From Cyanophora paradoxa (lineage: Eukaryota; Glaucocystophyceae; Cyanophorales; Cyanophoraceae), in assembly GCA_004431415.1 (NCBI GenBank), contig QPMI01000258.1:1-64000 (forward strand): a stretch of 64,000 bases of DNA, in the 5' to 3' direction. Below are positions 40,999 through 51,688 of the stretch, one piece after another (the stretch's first letter is position 1; each line of letters starts with the position of its first letter). The position numbers and the translations under genes were made by a program. A model generated the notes under the pieces. It did no database searches. It was not told the origin of the DNA and saw only the letters and a list, made by a program, of their open reading frames with translations.

Positions 40999-42982
40999 TC
41001 ATGCGGTGTGGTGGGAGGCCTCGGAGAGGCGGGCCTCGGAGCGGGTGAGGAAGTAGTCCCAGGTGTCCATGAAGAGCTCGGGCTCCTCGAGGTGCGCCAT
41101 GTGCGCCGAGTCGTCGAAGACGACCCACTCGGCGTCGCGCATCTTCCCCTCCATCTCCTCCATGATCTCGGGGACGACCTCGTCGTGCTGCCCCGAGCAC
41201 AGCAGCGTCGCCACCTCCACCTCCCCCAGCCGGTCCGCCACCGTCCAGTCCCGCACCCGCCCCACCCCGCGGAAGAGCCGCGACGCCCGCTGGTACGCCT
41301 CCCGCAGCGGCTCCGGCCACGGCTTCAGGCGGCACAGGAAGTTGTTGTTGAACTCCTCCATCGCCCGCAGGTACTCCGCGTTCCGCGGGTCGTTGTGCTC
41401 TGCAGCGCCCCGCGTCAGGCCGGGCCGGCGGGGCGGCACGCGCGCGCGGAGCAGGGCGGGGCGGGGCCGCACCGGAGAAGCTCTTGAGGGCCTGCTGCGA
41501 CTCCGGGGAGAGCTGCGTGACGAGGCTGTTGACGGCGGCCATGAAGACGGCGATAGAGGGCGGCGTGCTCTCCAGCGTCAGCGACACCACCCCGGGGTTC
41601 TGCTCCAGCACTGCCGCCCCCGCCCCGGCTCGGACCCCGCGCGGGCGGGGCGCGCGGCCGGGGCCGGACCGTGCTCGAGGGCGATGGCGCCTCCCCAGGA
41701 CTGCCCGAAGAGGTGGCACTTGAAGAGCTTCAGCTCCTGCCGCACGAACTGCCCCGCCCGCTCGCCGGCCGGCCTTCCGCCGGGAAAGGCGGGGGCGGGA
41801 AGGGCGCACCCGGACTTGCTCGCGGAAGATCTCCATGCCGCCCTCCTCGATCATCTGCAGCACCTTCGGGTCCTCGTCGCTCGACGAGCGCCCGCAGCCG
41901 AGCTGGTCGAAGAACACGACCCTGCGCCGCCCCCGTCAGCGATACCGCCCGAGCGGCGCGCCGCTCGTTTGGCTCACCTGCGCCCGCGCTTCGCCATCTC
42001 CCCGAGCGGGAAGAGGTAGTCGCTAGGCACGCCCGGGCCTGCGCGGGGCGCAATCAACCGGCAACGCAGAGCCGAAGGTGTGCAGTGCACGCACCGCCGT
42101 GCATGCAGAGAATGGGAGCTTTTCCGAAGCCGTCCTCGGAGCCCTCGATCCTGTACCAGATCTGCTGCCCGCGGAACTGAAGAGGCGAGCGCTTGTCAGA
42201 CGCGTGAGCAGCGCGTGCCGGGGCGCCGGTGCGCACGTTGAGGAAGCCCTCCGAGCGGCCATCGTCCTGCTTCGCCTGTACGCGAGCTCAGGAGGCTGCA
42301 ACTCGGGATGCAAACACACACTCGACGCACCGGCACGGAGCGCGGGTTGTCGAAGCGCGAGCGGCGGCGCCGGCGAGGCTCGCCGTATGCGCTCCGATCG
42401 TCTTCATACTGGCTATAGCCCGTGCGGCGACCGGGAGGCCGGCCACGCTGCCCGCGGGGCTCGCGACCGCCACGGCTAGATGTGGCTGCCCCGCGCCGCG
42501 GGCGGGCAGGTGCGTCGAAATCCGGGATGTCGTGACGCTCGAATACGTCGTCCTGGGAGGGACGCGCGAACGGGTCGTCCCGCCGGTCCAGGGGCTCGTC
42601 GTCGTCCAAGAACGTGGTCGGGAGAGTGTAATCCTCGTCCAGGGCCGGGTCGCCGAAGCTTACTGGCTCTGGAGACAAGGAGTATGCCGTGTTGGGGTCA
42701 TCGTCGTCCGCAGCTGCGCGAAATGGCCCCGATCAGAAAGTCGCGTACACGACCTGGGACTCACAGACCTGTCCGGCGCCCCGCCGCGACTATTTCGAAT
42801 GTAGCGGGTGCGGGAGTTGCCCCGAACGAGGCCCCAGCTCGAAGAGATTCGCGCACATAGAATCTGCGGGCACCGATCGCGTCCGCCTTCACCACAGGTG
42901 CCTTGCTGATACAGGACAAGTGGCGGGGGAGCGAGGGCGGGGCTCTAAGCCCGCAGGGGGCCGCGATAGCCGCCGCGAACAT
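40999..42982 (-). CDS. Prolyl-iminopeptidase-like alpha/beta hydrolase, probably plastid-targeted
   Basis: Removes N-terminal proline from peptides in characterised relatives. Core: EGFLN/FRGQQIWYRIEGSEDG, oxyanion motif HGGPG (joined across an intron) VPSDYLFPLGEM, VVFFDQLGCGRSS, ELKLFKCHLFGQSWGGAIAL (nucleophilic Ser), NPGVVSLTLESTPPS, NNNFLCRLKPWPEP, TLLCSGQHDEVVP (Asp), DSAHMAHLEEPELF (His) and the end RLSEASHHTA. N-terminal to it, exons give an acidic and RG-rich linker (DEDYTLPTTFLDDDEPLDRR, GGREPRGQRGRPPGRR) and, through a 55-nt intron, a start at 42982 with MFAAAIAAPCGLRAPPSLPR, an early-Phe transit-like peptide. The core is certain; fusion of the 5' exons is inferred from kept reading frame. 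Confidence 0.85.
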
Positions 42983-43009
42983 CTTTGGGGAGGGGGTACA
43001 CGTCGAAAA
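42983..43009. promoter_or_regulatory. 27-bp divergent intergenic region
   Basis: Only 27 bp separate the inferred start codons of the hydrolase (-) and the START/COQ10 protein (+). Promoter elements of each gene would have to overlap the other gene's 5' UTR or coding start. Confidence 0.5.
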
Positions 43010-44111
43010 ATGTCCGACCTCGCGTTCCTGGCACCGGCGCCGGCCGCCGGGGTGGAGTCGCATGCCTGCGTAGTTGCTAGCTCTAGCACAGCCGTAATTC
43101 GGCCTCCCAGGCGGATCGCCCGCTCCGACACGCCGCTGTGCACTCCGCGGCCGCACCGCGAGTTCCTCGGCACAGCTGTGACCTTCCAGGTTAGAACCGC
43201 ACTGCGTCCTGCCCGCGCGCCCTCCACCGTGAAGGATCGTCCTCAGCAGGCACGTCAGCCAGCGCGCGCCGCGCCGGTTCAGACCGTCGCGCTGTTCGGC
43301 GGCGACGACGATGCAAAGGAGGTTGAGACCCGCGACGGAGATTGCGTGTTGAAGCTGGAGCGGTTCGGCTGGCGGCAGCGGTGTGCGGCTGATAGCGCGC
43401 ACGCGCGGTGGCCTGGCGCTCACGGGGCGGCACGCAGGCGCATCTCGGGCTCCGTTCTGATCGGGGCGCCGCGCGAGCACGTGTGGGAGCTGCTCACGGC
43501 GTACGACAAGCTCTCCGACTTCATCCCGAACCTGGCGGAGAGCCGGATCCTCGACCACCCCGACGGCGGCATCCGCATGGAACAGGTGCGGTGCTCGGAT
43601 GACATCGCGCGGCTTTGAGAGCGCGTCGCGAGTGGCTCACGGAGACCCGCAGATCGGGATCCTGTCGCGGAAGTTCCGCCTGACGGTCAGCATCGTCATG
43701 GACGTAGAGGAGAGCTACCCCAGCAAGATCGACTTCACCATGGTGCGCGGCGCTCTCCCTGTCTCCAGGCGCCGCCCTCTTCGCCTTCAGAGCTCAAGGC
43801 GGGGCGCCGGGCAGGTGAAGTGCCGGGACTTCAAGTCGTTCGTGGGGATCTGGACCTTCGAGGAGGTGAGCGGGGAGCGCCTGGCGGCGCTGCTGGCCGA
43901 GCGCGGGCTGCCGCCGCCGGACGCGTCGGCGAGCGAGCGGTGGACGGAGCTCGGCTACGTGCTCGACGTCGTGCCGCGGGGCTACTTCCCCATCCCCATC
44001 GTGGAGGCCAAGCTCATGAAGGACCTGCCCCGCAACCTCCGCTCCATCCGCGCCCGCGCCGAGCGCGACTTCGCCAGCCTCGCCGCCCCCGCCGCCGCTT
44101 CCTCCATCTAA
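43010..44111 (+). CDS. Plastid START/COQ10-like (polyketide cyclase) lipid-binding protein
   Basis: Belongs to the plant-type chloroplast polyketide cyclase/dehydrase and lipid-transport family (SRPBCC fold), presumed to bind a hydrophobic ligand. Exon 1 MSDLAFLAPAPAAGVE gives an early-Phe transit-like peptide of about 90 residues. Domain: RISGSVLIGAPREHVWELL, TAYDKLSDFIPNLAESRIL, GGIRMEQ/IGILSRKFRLTVSIV, EESYPSKIDFTMV/KCRDFK, SFVGIWTFEEVSGERLAALL, LGYVLDVVPRGYFPIPIVEA, LMKDLPRNLRSIRARAERDF, ending AAPAAASSI. Three GT-AG introns keep the frame. Start codon is 27 bp from the divergent hydrolase gene. Confidence 0.88.
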
Positions 44112-44407
44112 TTATAAGCCGCGCCGTTAGGTCTTAGATTCAGCGCGCCTGTCTGGCGCTGCATGTATCCTTTTATCACAAAAACCTGCATATTGCTCTG
44201 CCATTACATCGCGACGTACGTACTCGTCGCGCGCCGCGCCCGCGGTTCCCAGAGATCAAATCTGGTAAAATCTGATAACCGCCGAACTTCGGGGTGGCGC
44301 AACGGATGCGATCCGGTGCCGCTACGATGGCAGCAGGTCTCTGCAGCAGAACAAGCGCTTGATGGTCGGAGTATGATCCAGTCAGACGGGTACCGCTGGG
44401 CCGGGTC
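44112..44407. other. Spacer between START protein and TPR protein genes
   Basis: 296 bp of low GC containing AATTATAAGC and repeats of AAATCTG(G/A)TAA. Probably the 3' UTR of the left gene and the promoter of the right one. No further gene seen. Confidence 0.45.
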
Positions 44408-47017
44408 ATGATCACAGCGGCTTTGCCGGCTGTATGGGAGGCTGAAGATTCGCGTAAGATTAGCAAGAGCAGGCAAAGGCTTTCTGAGATGGACCAGCTC
44501 GATCAGTCGCTGGCGAGGACGAGGATCGGCCGCGGTGAGCTCGAGCTGTACATGTGACCGTCGGACTGCGCGTACGCATGCGCAGCCCGCTGATCGGCCG
44601 GAGCAGAATGCGCATTCTGCAAGTCTGAAGCGCAGTGCCCGGACTGTTTTGGCGCGTCGTCTAAGAAGGCACGGCAGAATCAGGCGGCGGCTCTGCTCGC
44701 CGAGCTCCAGGATGCCCCTGTTGAGCTGCAGACCGCGTGGATGCAGCGCTTCACAGCGGTTGAGCAACACTCCAGGCCGCTAATTGAGGCGCTCGGGGCG
44801 AGAGAACTCTCGCTGCTGATGTCGCGGGTCCGCGCCGGCACCCGATCGCGATCTGGGCTCGCTGTTTGACGGAGATGCGCAGCTAGTGGGCGTGTCCGAC
44901 CAGCGCGTGGCGACTTACGCGGCCGACGCTCTCAGTCGCCTTGTGTCCGACCGATCGTGGGGCCGCGTCGGCGCCTACGTGCGCTGAGCTGGTGCGCGCT
45001 GCGGACTCGCCGCAGCGCTGACGCGTACGTTTGCGTGTGCGGCCAGGCGCTCGAGCACACGGAGGTCCTGCAGAACATGGTGAAGTCGCTGCGCACGGGG
45101 GTGACGAAGGTGCGGGCCCGCCTCGCGCTCCAGGGGGCGCGCCGAGCGGGGGCGGGCAGCTGCGGCTGGAGTGCGTGATGCTGGCGCGGGCGCTGGCGTT
45201 CCGCACGGAGGTGGCCCTGGACGAGGCCCTCTACGCCTCTGGCCTCCTCGAGGCCCTCGCCGGGCAGCTCGCCCTCGGGCCCGACCGCCTCCTCGCCGAG
45301 CTCGACGGCGAGGGGGCCTTCCAGACCGTATTCTTCGGCCCGGCCTGCTCGGGCGCGGCTTTACGACGCTATGCTCCGCGGCTGACGGCGCGGCTGCACG
45401 AGGCGGCGGTGGAGGCGATCGCACAGGTCGTGCGCGTGGCCTGCACGGCCGGCGACCTGCGCGCCCGCATCGCCGCCCTCCCCGGCCTCGTCCCCGCCCT
45501 CCTCGAGGCCGCCGCGCGCCCCTGTCCCCAGGCCTACCCCGTGCGCCCCGCCGCCCGCCCCCGCACGGCCCCGCCGCCCGCCCCGCCGACGCGGGGCGCG
45601 CAGGAGGACCGCATCGGGCACGAGGCGGCGCAGGCGCTCCGCCTCCTGCTCGCCGCCCCGCCCTCGACCCCAGCGGCGGCCCGGGGCCCGCCCCGGCCCC
45701 CGCTGCTCGCGCCGGGCGGGCGGCGGCGGATGCTGGAGGCGGGGGAGGAGGGGCTGAGCGCGGGCCACGCGGCGGCGCGGGCGGCGCAGGCAGCGGTGCT
45801 GGCGGCGCGGGACGGGGCGGGGAGGGCGGGGGCGGAGGCCCTCGGGGCGGCTCTCGAGGGCCTCCTCACCGAGGACTGGCGCATGCGCATGCGCTATATG
45901 CTCCCCGCCCGCGAGTCCGCCCCCCGCCCCGGGGCCCGCCCTCCCCTCCGACGCGCCGCGCAGGATCTGCCTGGGCGCGGCGGACGGCCCGCAGCCCGAC
46001 GACATCTCTCAGGCGCTCGCTCTCGCCTCGCGCTCTAGCGCCCTATCGTACCCCCCTGACGTCGACGGCCGGCGTGCAGGCCATGGCGGCTCGCTCGGAG
46101 GTGCCGGCCTCGCCTCAGCGCGCGCCGGCGCCGCGCACGCGCCCGAGCGTGGGGGCGGGCGGCAGCAAGCGCGTGAGCTGGCGGGGTGCCTGGGGGCGCT
46201 GGCGGGGGTGCGGGAGCACGCGGGGCAGGCGCTGGGGCAGGGGCCGGTGCTGCGGCGGGCGCTGGCGATGTGCGCGGGGCCGGCCGCCGACCACCGCTTC
46301 AAGGAGGACCTCATGGAGGCCTCCCTCCAGGCGCCCCGCCCCGCCCCCCCGCCCCCTCCCCCGCCCCCCTCTCACTGCCCCCGCAGGTCCCCCTCGGCGA
46401 CGGCCGCGTGACCGGCTTCGCAGGCAGCCTTCTCCAAGGTGGGCTCTGCCCCCTGCCCCCTCCTTTCCACGCTGAGGAGCCGGGCGGGGGCAGAGTCGCT
46501 GGCGGCGCTGCAGCGGCTGGCGGGGGCCTTCCCCGGGCTGCTGGAGAAGCTGTACGAGGGGGACGCGGAGGGGGCGCGGGTGGCGCTGGCGGTGGCGGCG
46601 AAGCAGGCGGCGGTGCTGAAGGAGCGGGCCAACGAGGCCTTCGCGCGCAAGGAGCTCCTCCTGGCGGCGCAGCAGTACGCCCTCGCCCTCGCGGTGTGCC
46701 CCCCCGAGGCAAAGCGCCTCCTCGCCGCCTGCCTCGGCAACCTCGCCGAGTGCGAGCTCCTCCTCGGCGGTGCCCCTGCCCTCGCGCTCCCCCCCGCCGG
46801 CGCCTCCGCGCCCCTGCAGACCTCGAGCTCACGGCCCAGACCCGCAGGCCGCCGCCTGGAGATGGCGCTGCTGGCGGCGCGGGAGTCGCTGCGGCTCGCC
46901 GAGGCGGCCGGTGAGGCCGAGGGCACCGTGGCGACCAAGGCCAGGCTCCGCATCCGCCGCGCCGAGGAGGGCCTCGCCGCCCGCGCCGCCGCCGCCGCAC
47001 TCGGCGCCTTGGCGTAG
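44408..47017 (+). CDS. Helical-repeat protein with Cys motif and C-terminal TPR
   Basis: Family not recognised. Start at 44408 gives MITAALPAVWEAEDSRK; an intron joins RTRIGR to ECAFCKSEAQCPDCFGASS (CxxC...CxxC, possible zinc site), then ALLAELQDAPVELQTAWMQ, RPLIEALGARELSLLMSR, VGVSDQRVATYAADALSRL, LEHTEVLQNMVKSLRTGVTK, LRLECVMLARALAFRTEVAL, LYASGLLEALAGQLALGP, ARLHEAAVEAIAQVVRVAC, MLEAGEEGLSAGHAAARAA (Ala-rich helices like armadillo repeats) and a TPR-like end: LKERANEAFARKELLLAAQQ, YALALAVCPPEAKRLLAACL, GNLAECELLLG, ALLAARESLRLAEAAGEAEG. A scaffold or chaperone-linked role is plausible only by architecture. Exon borders in 45500-46450 are uncertain. Confidence 0.65.
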
Positions 47018-47266
47018 CGTAGGACTGAAAAGACGCGCATAAGGGCAAACTCGAAGCTTGCGATGTAGGAGGGGGGCAGAAGGGGGGTACAGACTCTGAC
47101 TCGAAGTTCAACTCCGAAACCCACCAAGCACGCGGACGCGCAGCTTCCGACACGCGCGCGTATTAGCGAAAGCTAGCGCTGCAGCCGCGCGCGATGGACG
47201 CCTCGCGGAGGTGACCCCGGCTGGCCGCGCGCGAGGTCGCACACGCGGCCCTGCACGGCATCGCAA
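47018..47266. other. Spacer upstream of GT17
   Basis: 249 bp of mixed GC with GACTCTGACTCGAAGTTCAACTC. Probable 3' UTR plus promoter; nothing specific recognised. Confidence 0.4.
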
Positions 47267-49101
47267 ATGAACGAAGGTTTAGCTAAATTCACCGCGGCGA
47301 CAGCGCTTGTCCTGGGCCTAGTCGCGGCGTGCCTGGCGTCTGAGGACGCGGCCGCGCGCTGGTCGTGGCAAGAAGCGACGTTCCACGAGCGCCAAGTCGT
47401 GCGCTGCAACGCTTGGAAGCAGCGAGGCGCCAACGGGGGCATCCGCATCTTCGATGCGTTCACTTTCTTTGAGGAGCTGGACGTCCTCGAGCTGCGGCTG
47501 GCCGGTGCGCTTTAAACTTTGAGTGCGAGCGGCCGGCAGCCCGCCTCCGGGCACTTTCCCGCTCATCCTCCCTGCGCCGCAGAGCTGGGCGGCTGTGTGG
47601 ATTTCCACGTGATCGCGGTAGGCGGCTCCGCCGTTCCCGCGCCCGGGCGGCGGCCGCCGACGGCGCGGGGCGGGGCGGGGCGGGGCGCAGGAGGCGAACA
47701 CGACGCACGCGGGGAACGCGAAGGAGCTGAAGCTGCTGCGGGCGCTCGAGGAGGGCCGCTACGCGCAGTACCGCGACCGCATCCGCTACATCGAGGCGCC
47801 CCGCCCCCGCCCCCGCCCCCGCCCCCGCCCGCCCCCGCCGGCCACCGACCGGGCCGCTCGCCCTTAGGTGAACGACATGCCGAACTGCGAGGAGGACCCG
47901 TGGGTGCGTCCCCTGTGCCCGCGGGCTGCCGGCAGCGCGAGGAGGTCGCTGAGGCGCTTGCCGCTCAGGTGTGCGAGAACTTCCAGCGGGAGGCGCTGGT
48001 GCGGGGCCTGCACGACATCGGCCCCGACGACTTCCTCCTCATCGGCGACCTCGACGAGGTCCCCTCCATGGCCGGCCTCGGCGTGCGCCCCCTCCCAGCC
48101 GCCCCCGCCCCGCACGCCTCCCCTCCCCTCGAGAGCGCCGCCTCGCGCGCTCGCCGGCTCGGGCGTGAGGGCGTGAGGGCGGGGCGGCAGGACGCGGTGG
48201 GGATGCACGTGATCCCGGAGCACGGCTCGGCGGGGCGCCTCACGGTCTTCTCCATGGAGGGCCGCCAGTTCTCCCTCAACTGGAAGCGCAAGCGCCGCTG
48301 GGACCGCGTCCGTCCCCGGGCCGCGCGCCAGGCCCCGCGCCGGCCCGGGCGGGGTGCGAGGGGCGGGGCGCAGGCGTACGGGCTGGCGGGGTCGCTGTTC
48401 GCGGGGGAGGAGTTCCGCTCCTCGCCGCAGGCCGTGCGCGACGCCCTCGAGCGCGGCGGCCGCCGCGTCACCTACATCACGTCCGCCCGCCCCCGGCCCC
48501 GGCCCGGCACCGCACCGCACTCCGCGCTGACCCCGGGGCCGGCGGGGTGGGCGTGGGGGCAGGGGCGGGTGGCACCTCTCGTACTTCGGGAGCATCGAGC
48601 GGGTGCGCCGCAAGATCGCCTCCTTCGCCCACCAGGAGTTCAACCGGTGCCCCCGCCCCGCCCCCTCCCTCCCCCGCCCCTCTCACCTCACCCCGCCCCC
48701 GCCCGCATCCGCAGCTGGCCCTACACCTCCTCCGCTTTCATCGAGAGCCGCGGTGCGCGCCACGTTCGCTGGAATGTACGGGCGCGGCTGCAGGGTCTGA
48801 GGGCGGGGCAGTGCGGTGCGGGAAGGACCTGTACGAGCGGGGGGAGGGGGACGACAGCGTGTACGACCCGCCGACGGTCGAGACGCTGGACCGCTTCCCC
48901 GCCCTCCTCCAGAAGCTCGCCCCCGACTTCGCCTCCTCCCTGGCCGCCGCGCGCGAGCGCTTCCCCGTCTTCTTCGGGCACGAGCGGGCGGAGAACTGCG
49001 AGGCGCTCGCCGCGGCGGCGGGGGCCGCCCTCGACGACGTCGCCGCCCTCACCTACGCGCACCGCGTCCCCTGGCCCGGCGGGCCCGTCGCCGGCGCCTG
49101 A
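47267..49101 (+). CDS. Glycosyltransferase family 17 (GnT-III-like N-acetylglucosaminyltransferase)
   Basis: GT17 enzymes add a bisecting GlcNAc to the core mannose of N-glycans in the Golgi. N-terminal signal/anchor FTAATALVLGLVAACLA. Family blocks: IRIFDAFTFFEELDVLELRL, ELGGCVDFHVI, NTTHAGNAKELKL, RIRYIEVNDMPNCEEDPW, QREALVRGLHDIGPDDFLL, IGDLDEVPSM (acidic metal/nucleotide motif), FSMEGRQFSLNWKRKRRW, AYGLAGSLFAGEEFRSSP, WHLSYFGSIERVRRKI, ASFAHQEFN, and a C-terminal CGKDLYERGEGDDSVYD. It stops at 49099-49101. Exons are joined by short C-rich introns. In animals the product alters glycan branching; the role in an alga is unknown. Confidence 0.92.
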
Positions 49102-49400
49102 CCGCTCGAACCAACGTCAACCCCGCACCCCGCCTGCGCGTAACGCAATATGTGAACGGGGAGAGTGGGCCTCTGGGAGAGCGGTACCCCTCGGCGACAG
49201 GTTGGGGTACGAAGTACAGGGAGCGTGCCGCCAGCGCCTTTGATCTGGCAAGCTTGCGCGCCTGAAAGCAGCACGCTTAAGTCGCGGAAAGTACGCGGAT
49301 ATCAGCTGCGCGGGTCGCTGGCGCGCACCCGATCACTTCAGCTAGCGCCACCCCGCACAGCGCGCGTGATCGATCGCACAGCGGTGTAGCTAGACGAAGG
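49102..49400. other. Spacer between GT17 and SET-domain genes
   Basis: 299 bp of mixed GC. It contains the inverted pair GGTACCCCTCGGCGACAGGTTGGGGTAC (about 49181-49210), able to form a hairpin. No gene seen. Confidence 0.45.
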
Positions 49401-51688
49401 ATGAGCGGGGCGGAAGCTGAAGCGGCCGAGCCTGGAAAAGACGCCGGCTCCGCAGCAGAAGACGCGAAGCCGGCGCGGACCAGCGAGGCAGCCTCGAGCT
49501 CAGCAGCGCACAGCGGGATGCGCGTACGCGTCGAGCGGGAAGGGATGCGGGCGCCGCGGGCGGTGCAGTGGGCGGTGCTGGTGGCGCTCTGCGCTCTGGT
49601 CCGCACCCGCGAGCACGCGCAGCGGGGAGCGCCGCGCTCTCTCAGGCCCGCCGCGGCAGGCGTGGAACGTGGTGCCTCTGATGCGGCAGCCGGAGCTCAT
49701 CCCGGAGCTCGTCGCCTCCTACTTCCACACGTCCGTGCCCCCCGAGGGCACCCCGGCCGGTGCGCCCGCGCGCCCGTGCCCTGGGCCGGGCGATGCGCGG
49801 GGCCGAGCGGGAGGGGGCGGGGCGGGCAGAGGACCTGGGGGACTTCTACGAGTGGCTGCGGGGGCGGAACGCGACGTGGGAGGGGGTGGCGGTGCACGAC
49901 CTGCGCGACGCGAGCATGGGCCGCGGCCTCGTCGCCACCCGCCCCCTCAAGGTCCCGCCCCCCGCGCCCCCGCCGGCGCCCGCGGCTCGCGACGCCTCGG
50001 TGCGGGGACGGCAGCGGGAGGAGCTGGTGCTGGAGGTGCCGCTGGGGGCGCACCTGCTCTGCGAGCCGCCGCTCCTCGAGCACGTCCCCCGCGACTTCCC
50101 CGACCGCCTCCGCCTGTGCCTCGCCGCCCGCCTCGCCGAGGCCCGCCGCCGCCCCGCCGACCCCTTCGCGCCCTACGCGCGGGCCCTCCCCGACCCGCCG
50201 GAGCTGCCCTGGGAGTGGGCCGACGACGAGCTCGCCGCCCTCCAGGACGACGAGGCCGCCGGTCCGCTCATCCGCCCCCGCCGCCCCCGCCTCCGCCGAG
50301 TCGGGGCCGGGGCGGGGCAGGGCGATGCCGGCGGTGGCGGGAGCAGGCGCGGGCCTTCGTGGAGACGGGGGGCCCCGCGGAGGCGCTGCGGGCGGCGCTG
50401 CCCGAGCGCTTCCCGCCGGGCTCGCTCTCGGGGGAGGAGCTGCGGTGGGCGCTCTCGACGGTGCTCTCCCGCGCCCTCAACGACCGCCTCGTGCCCCTCT
50501 TCGATTTCGGCAACCACCGCGAGACCGCGCGCCCCCCCGCCCGCCCCGCCCGCCCAGCCCCGTCCCGCGCGCCGAGCCTCCCCGCAGGGTGCGGAGGCGA
50601 CGGGGCAGGTGGAGGAGGAGAGCGTGGGGAGCGAGCTGCTCTCCGTGCGCGTCCACGCGCCCCGGGCCGTCCCCGCCGGCCAGCAGCTCTTCCTCTCCTA
50701 CGGCCGCTCCCTCTCCGGCCTCAACATCTTCGAGCGCGCCCCGCCCCCTCCCGCCCCCGCCCTTCGCCTCCCGCCGCTCACGGCCCCGCGCCCCACCGCG
50801 CAGGACGTTCGGGTACGTGCCGCCGCTGGAGGAGCACCGCGTCGTCCGCTCCGTCCGCTTCGCCCCCTCCGACCGGCGCGCCCCCCGCCGCCTACCCCCG
50901 CCCCGCCTGCCGGCCGAGGGCGGGGGTGCGGCGCAGGGCGACGGCCCTCCTGCTGGCGGCGGCCGTGGCGACGAAGAGCCGCGACGGCAGCGCGTGCGCG
51001 CCCGCCCCCGGGCGGGCCGCGGGCGGGGCGGGCGGTGAGCGGGGCGGGCGGCAGGTGGTGACGGTGGTGGCGGCGCACGGCAAGATCCCCTCCCGCCTCG
51101 TTGAGGCCGGCCGCCTCGTCGTCTGGGCCGCAGGCGCCCCCGCCCCGCCCCGCCCCGCCCAGCCCCGCCGCCCCTCTCACGCGAGGCGCCCGCGCAGGCG
51201 GCAACAAGCACCTGCCCCCGAGGAAGGCCAACAACGTGCAGGCGCGCCCGGCCCGCCCGCCGTCCTTGCTCGGCGGCCCCGGCGGCGCCGGCTTGGCGAA
51301 CGGTCGTCCGCAGGTGATCGGGCGGGAGAACGAGATGCGGGCCCTGCTCTGGTCTGCCCGCACCGTCCGCGTGCGTGCCCCTCCCCGCCCGCCCCCCCGC
51401 CGCCTTGACCGGCGCTTGGCGGCAGGGCTGGCTGAAGGAGCACCCCACTGTGCGCGCGCCGGCCTCGCCGCAGGCGTTGCACACGAGGACCGACCGGGGC
51501 CGGGGCACGCGGGCGCAGACGGTGGAGGAGGACCGGGCGGAGGAGGCGCGGCTGGCGGCGGAGCGGGGGGGCGGGGCGGGCGGGCGGGGCGGGGGGCGAG
51601 GGCGGCGCGGCTGCGGGGCGACGCGAAGGCGACGCTCGTGCGCCTCGCGGAGATCCTCGAGGGCCACGCCCGCGACATGGCCGCCTAG
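49401..51688 (+). CDS. SET-domain protein lysine methyltransferase (RuBisCO-LSMT/SETD-like)
   Basis: Methylates lysine or histidine on non-histone proteins in the LSMT/SETD3-6 group. The N-terminus MSGAEAEAAEPGKDAG carries a possible membrane segment (AVQWAVLVALCAL). Then VVPLMRQPELIPELVASYF, GDFYEWLRGRNATWEGVAV, SMGRGLVATRPLK (GxG of the SET domain, AdoMet binding), EELVLEVPLGAHLLC, long insert DPFAPYARALPDPPELPW, WADDELAALQDDEAA, LSGEELRWALSTVLSRAL, LVPLFDFGNH (the DxxNH site in the form FDFGNH), VRVHAPRAVPAGQQLFLSYG (YG motif), then FGYVPPLEEHR. The C-terminal part KIPSRLVEAGRLVVWAA ends with EILEGHARDMAA. Substrate cannot be told from sequence. Whether the N-terminal hydrophobic stretch anchors it in a membrane or the plastid is open. 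Confidence 0.85.

Noticed and set aside
39521..41917. Open frame of about 800 codons on the minus strand
   Set aside because: Only its two ends overlap the hydrolase exons; the middle is antisense to the NEK tail and is not protein-like.
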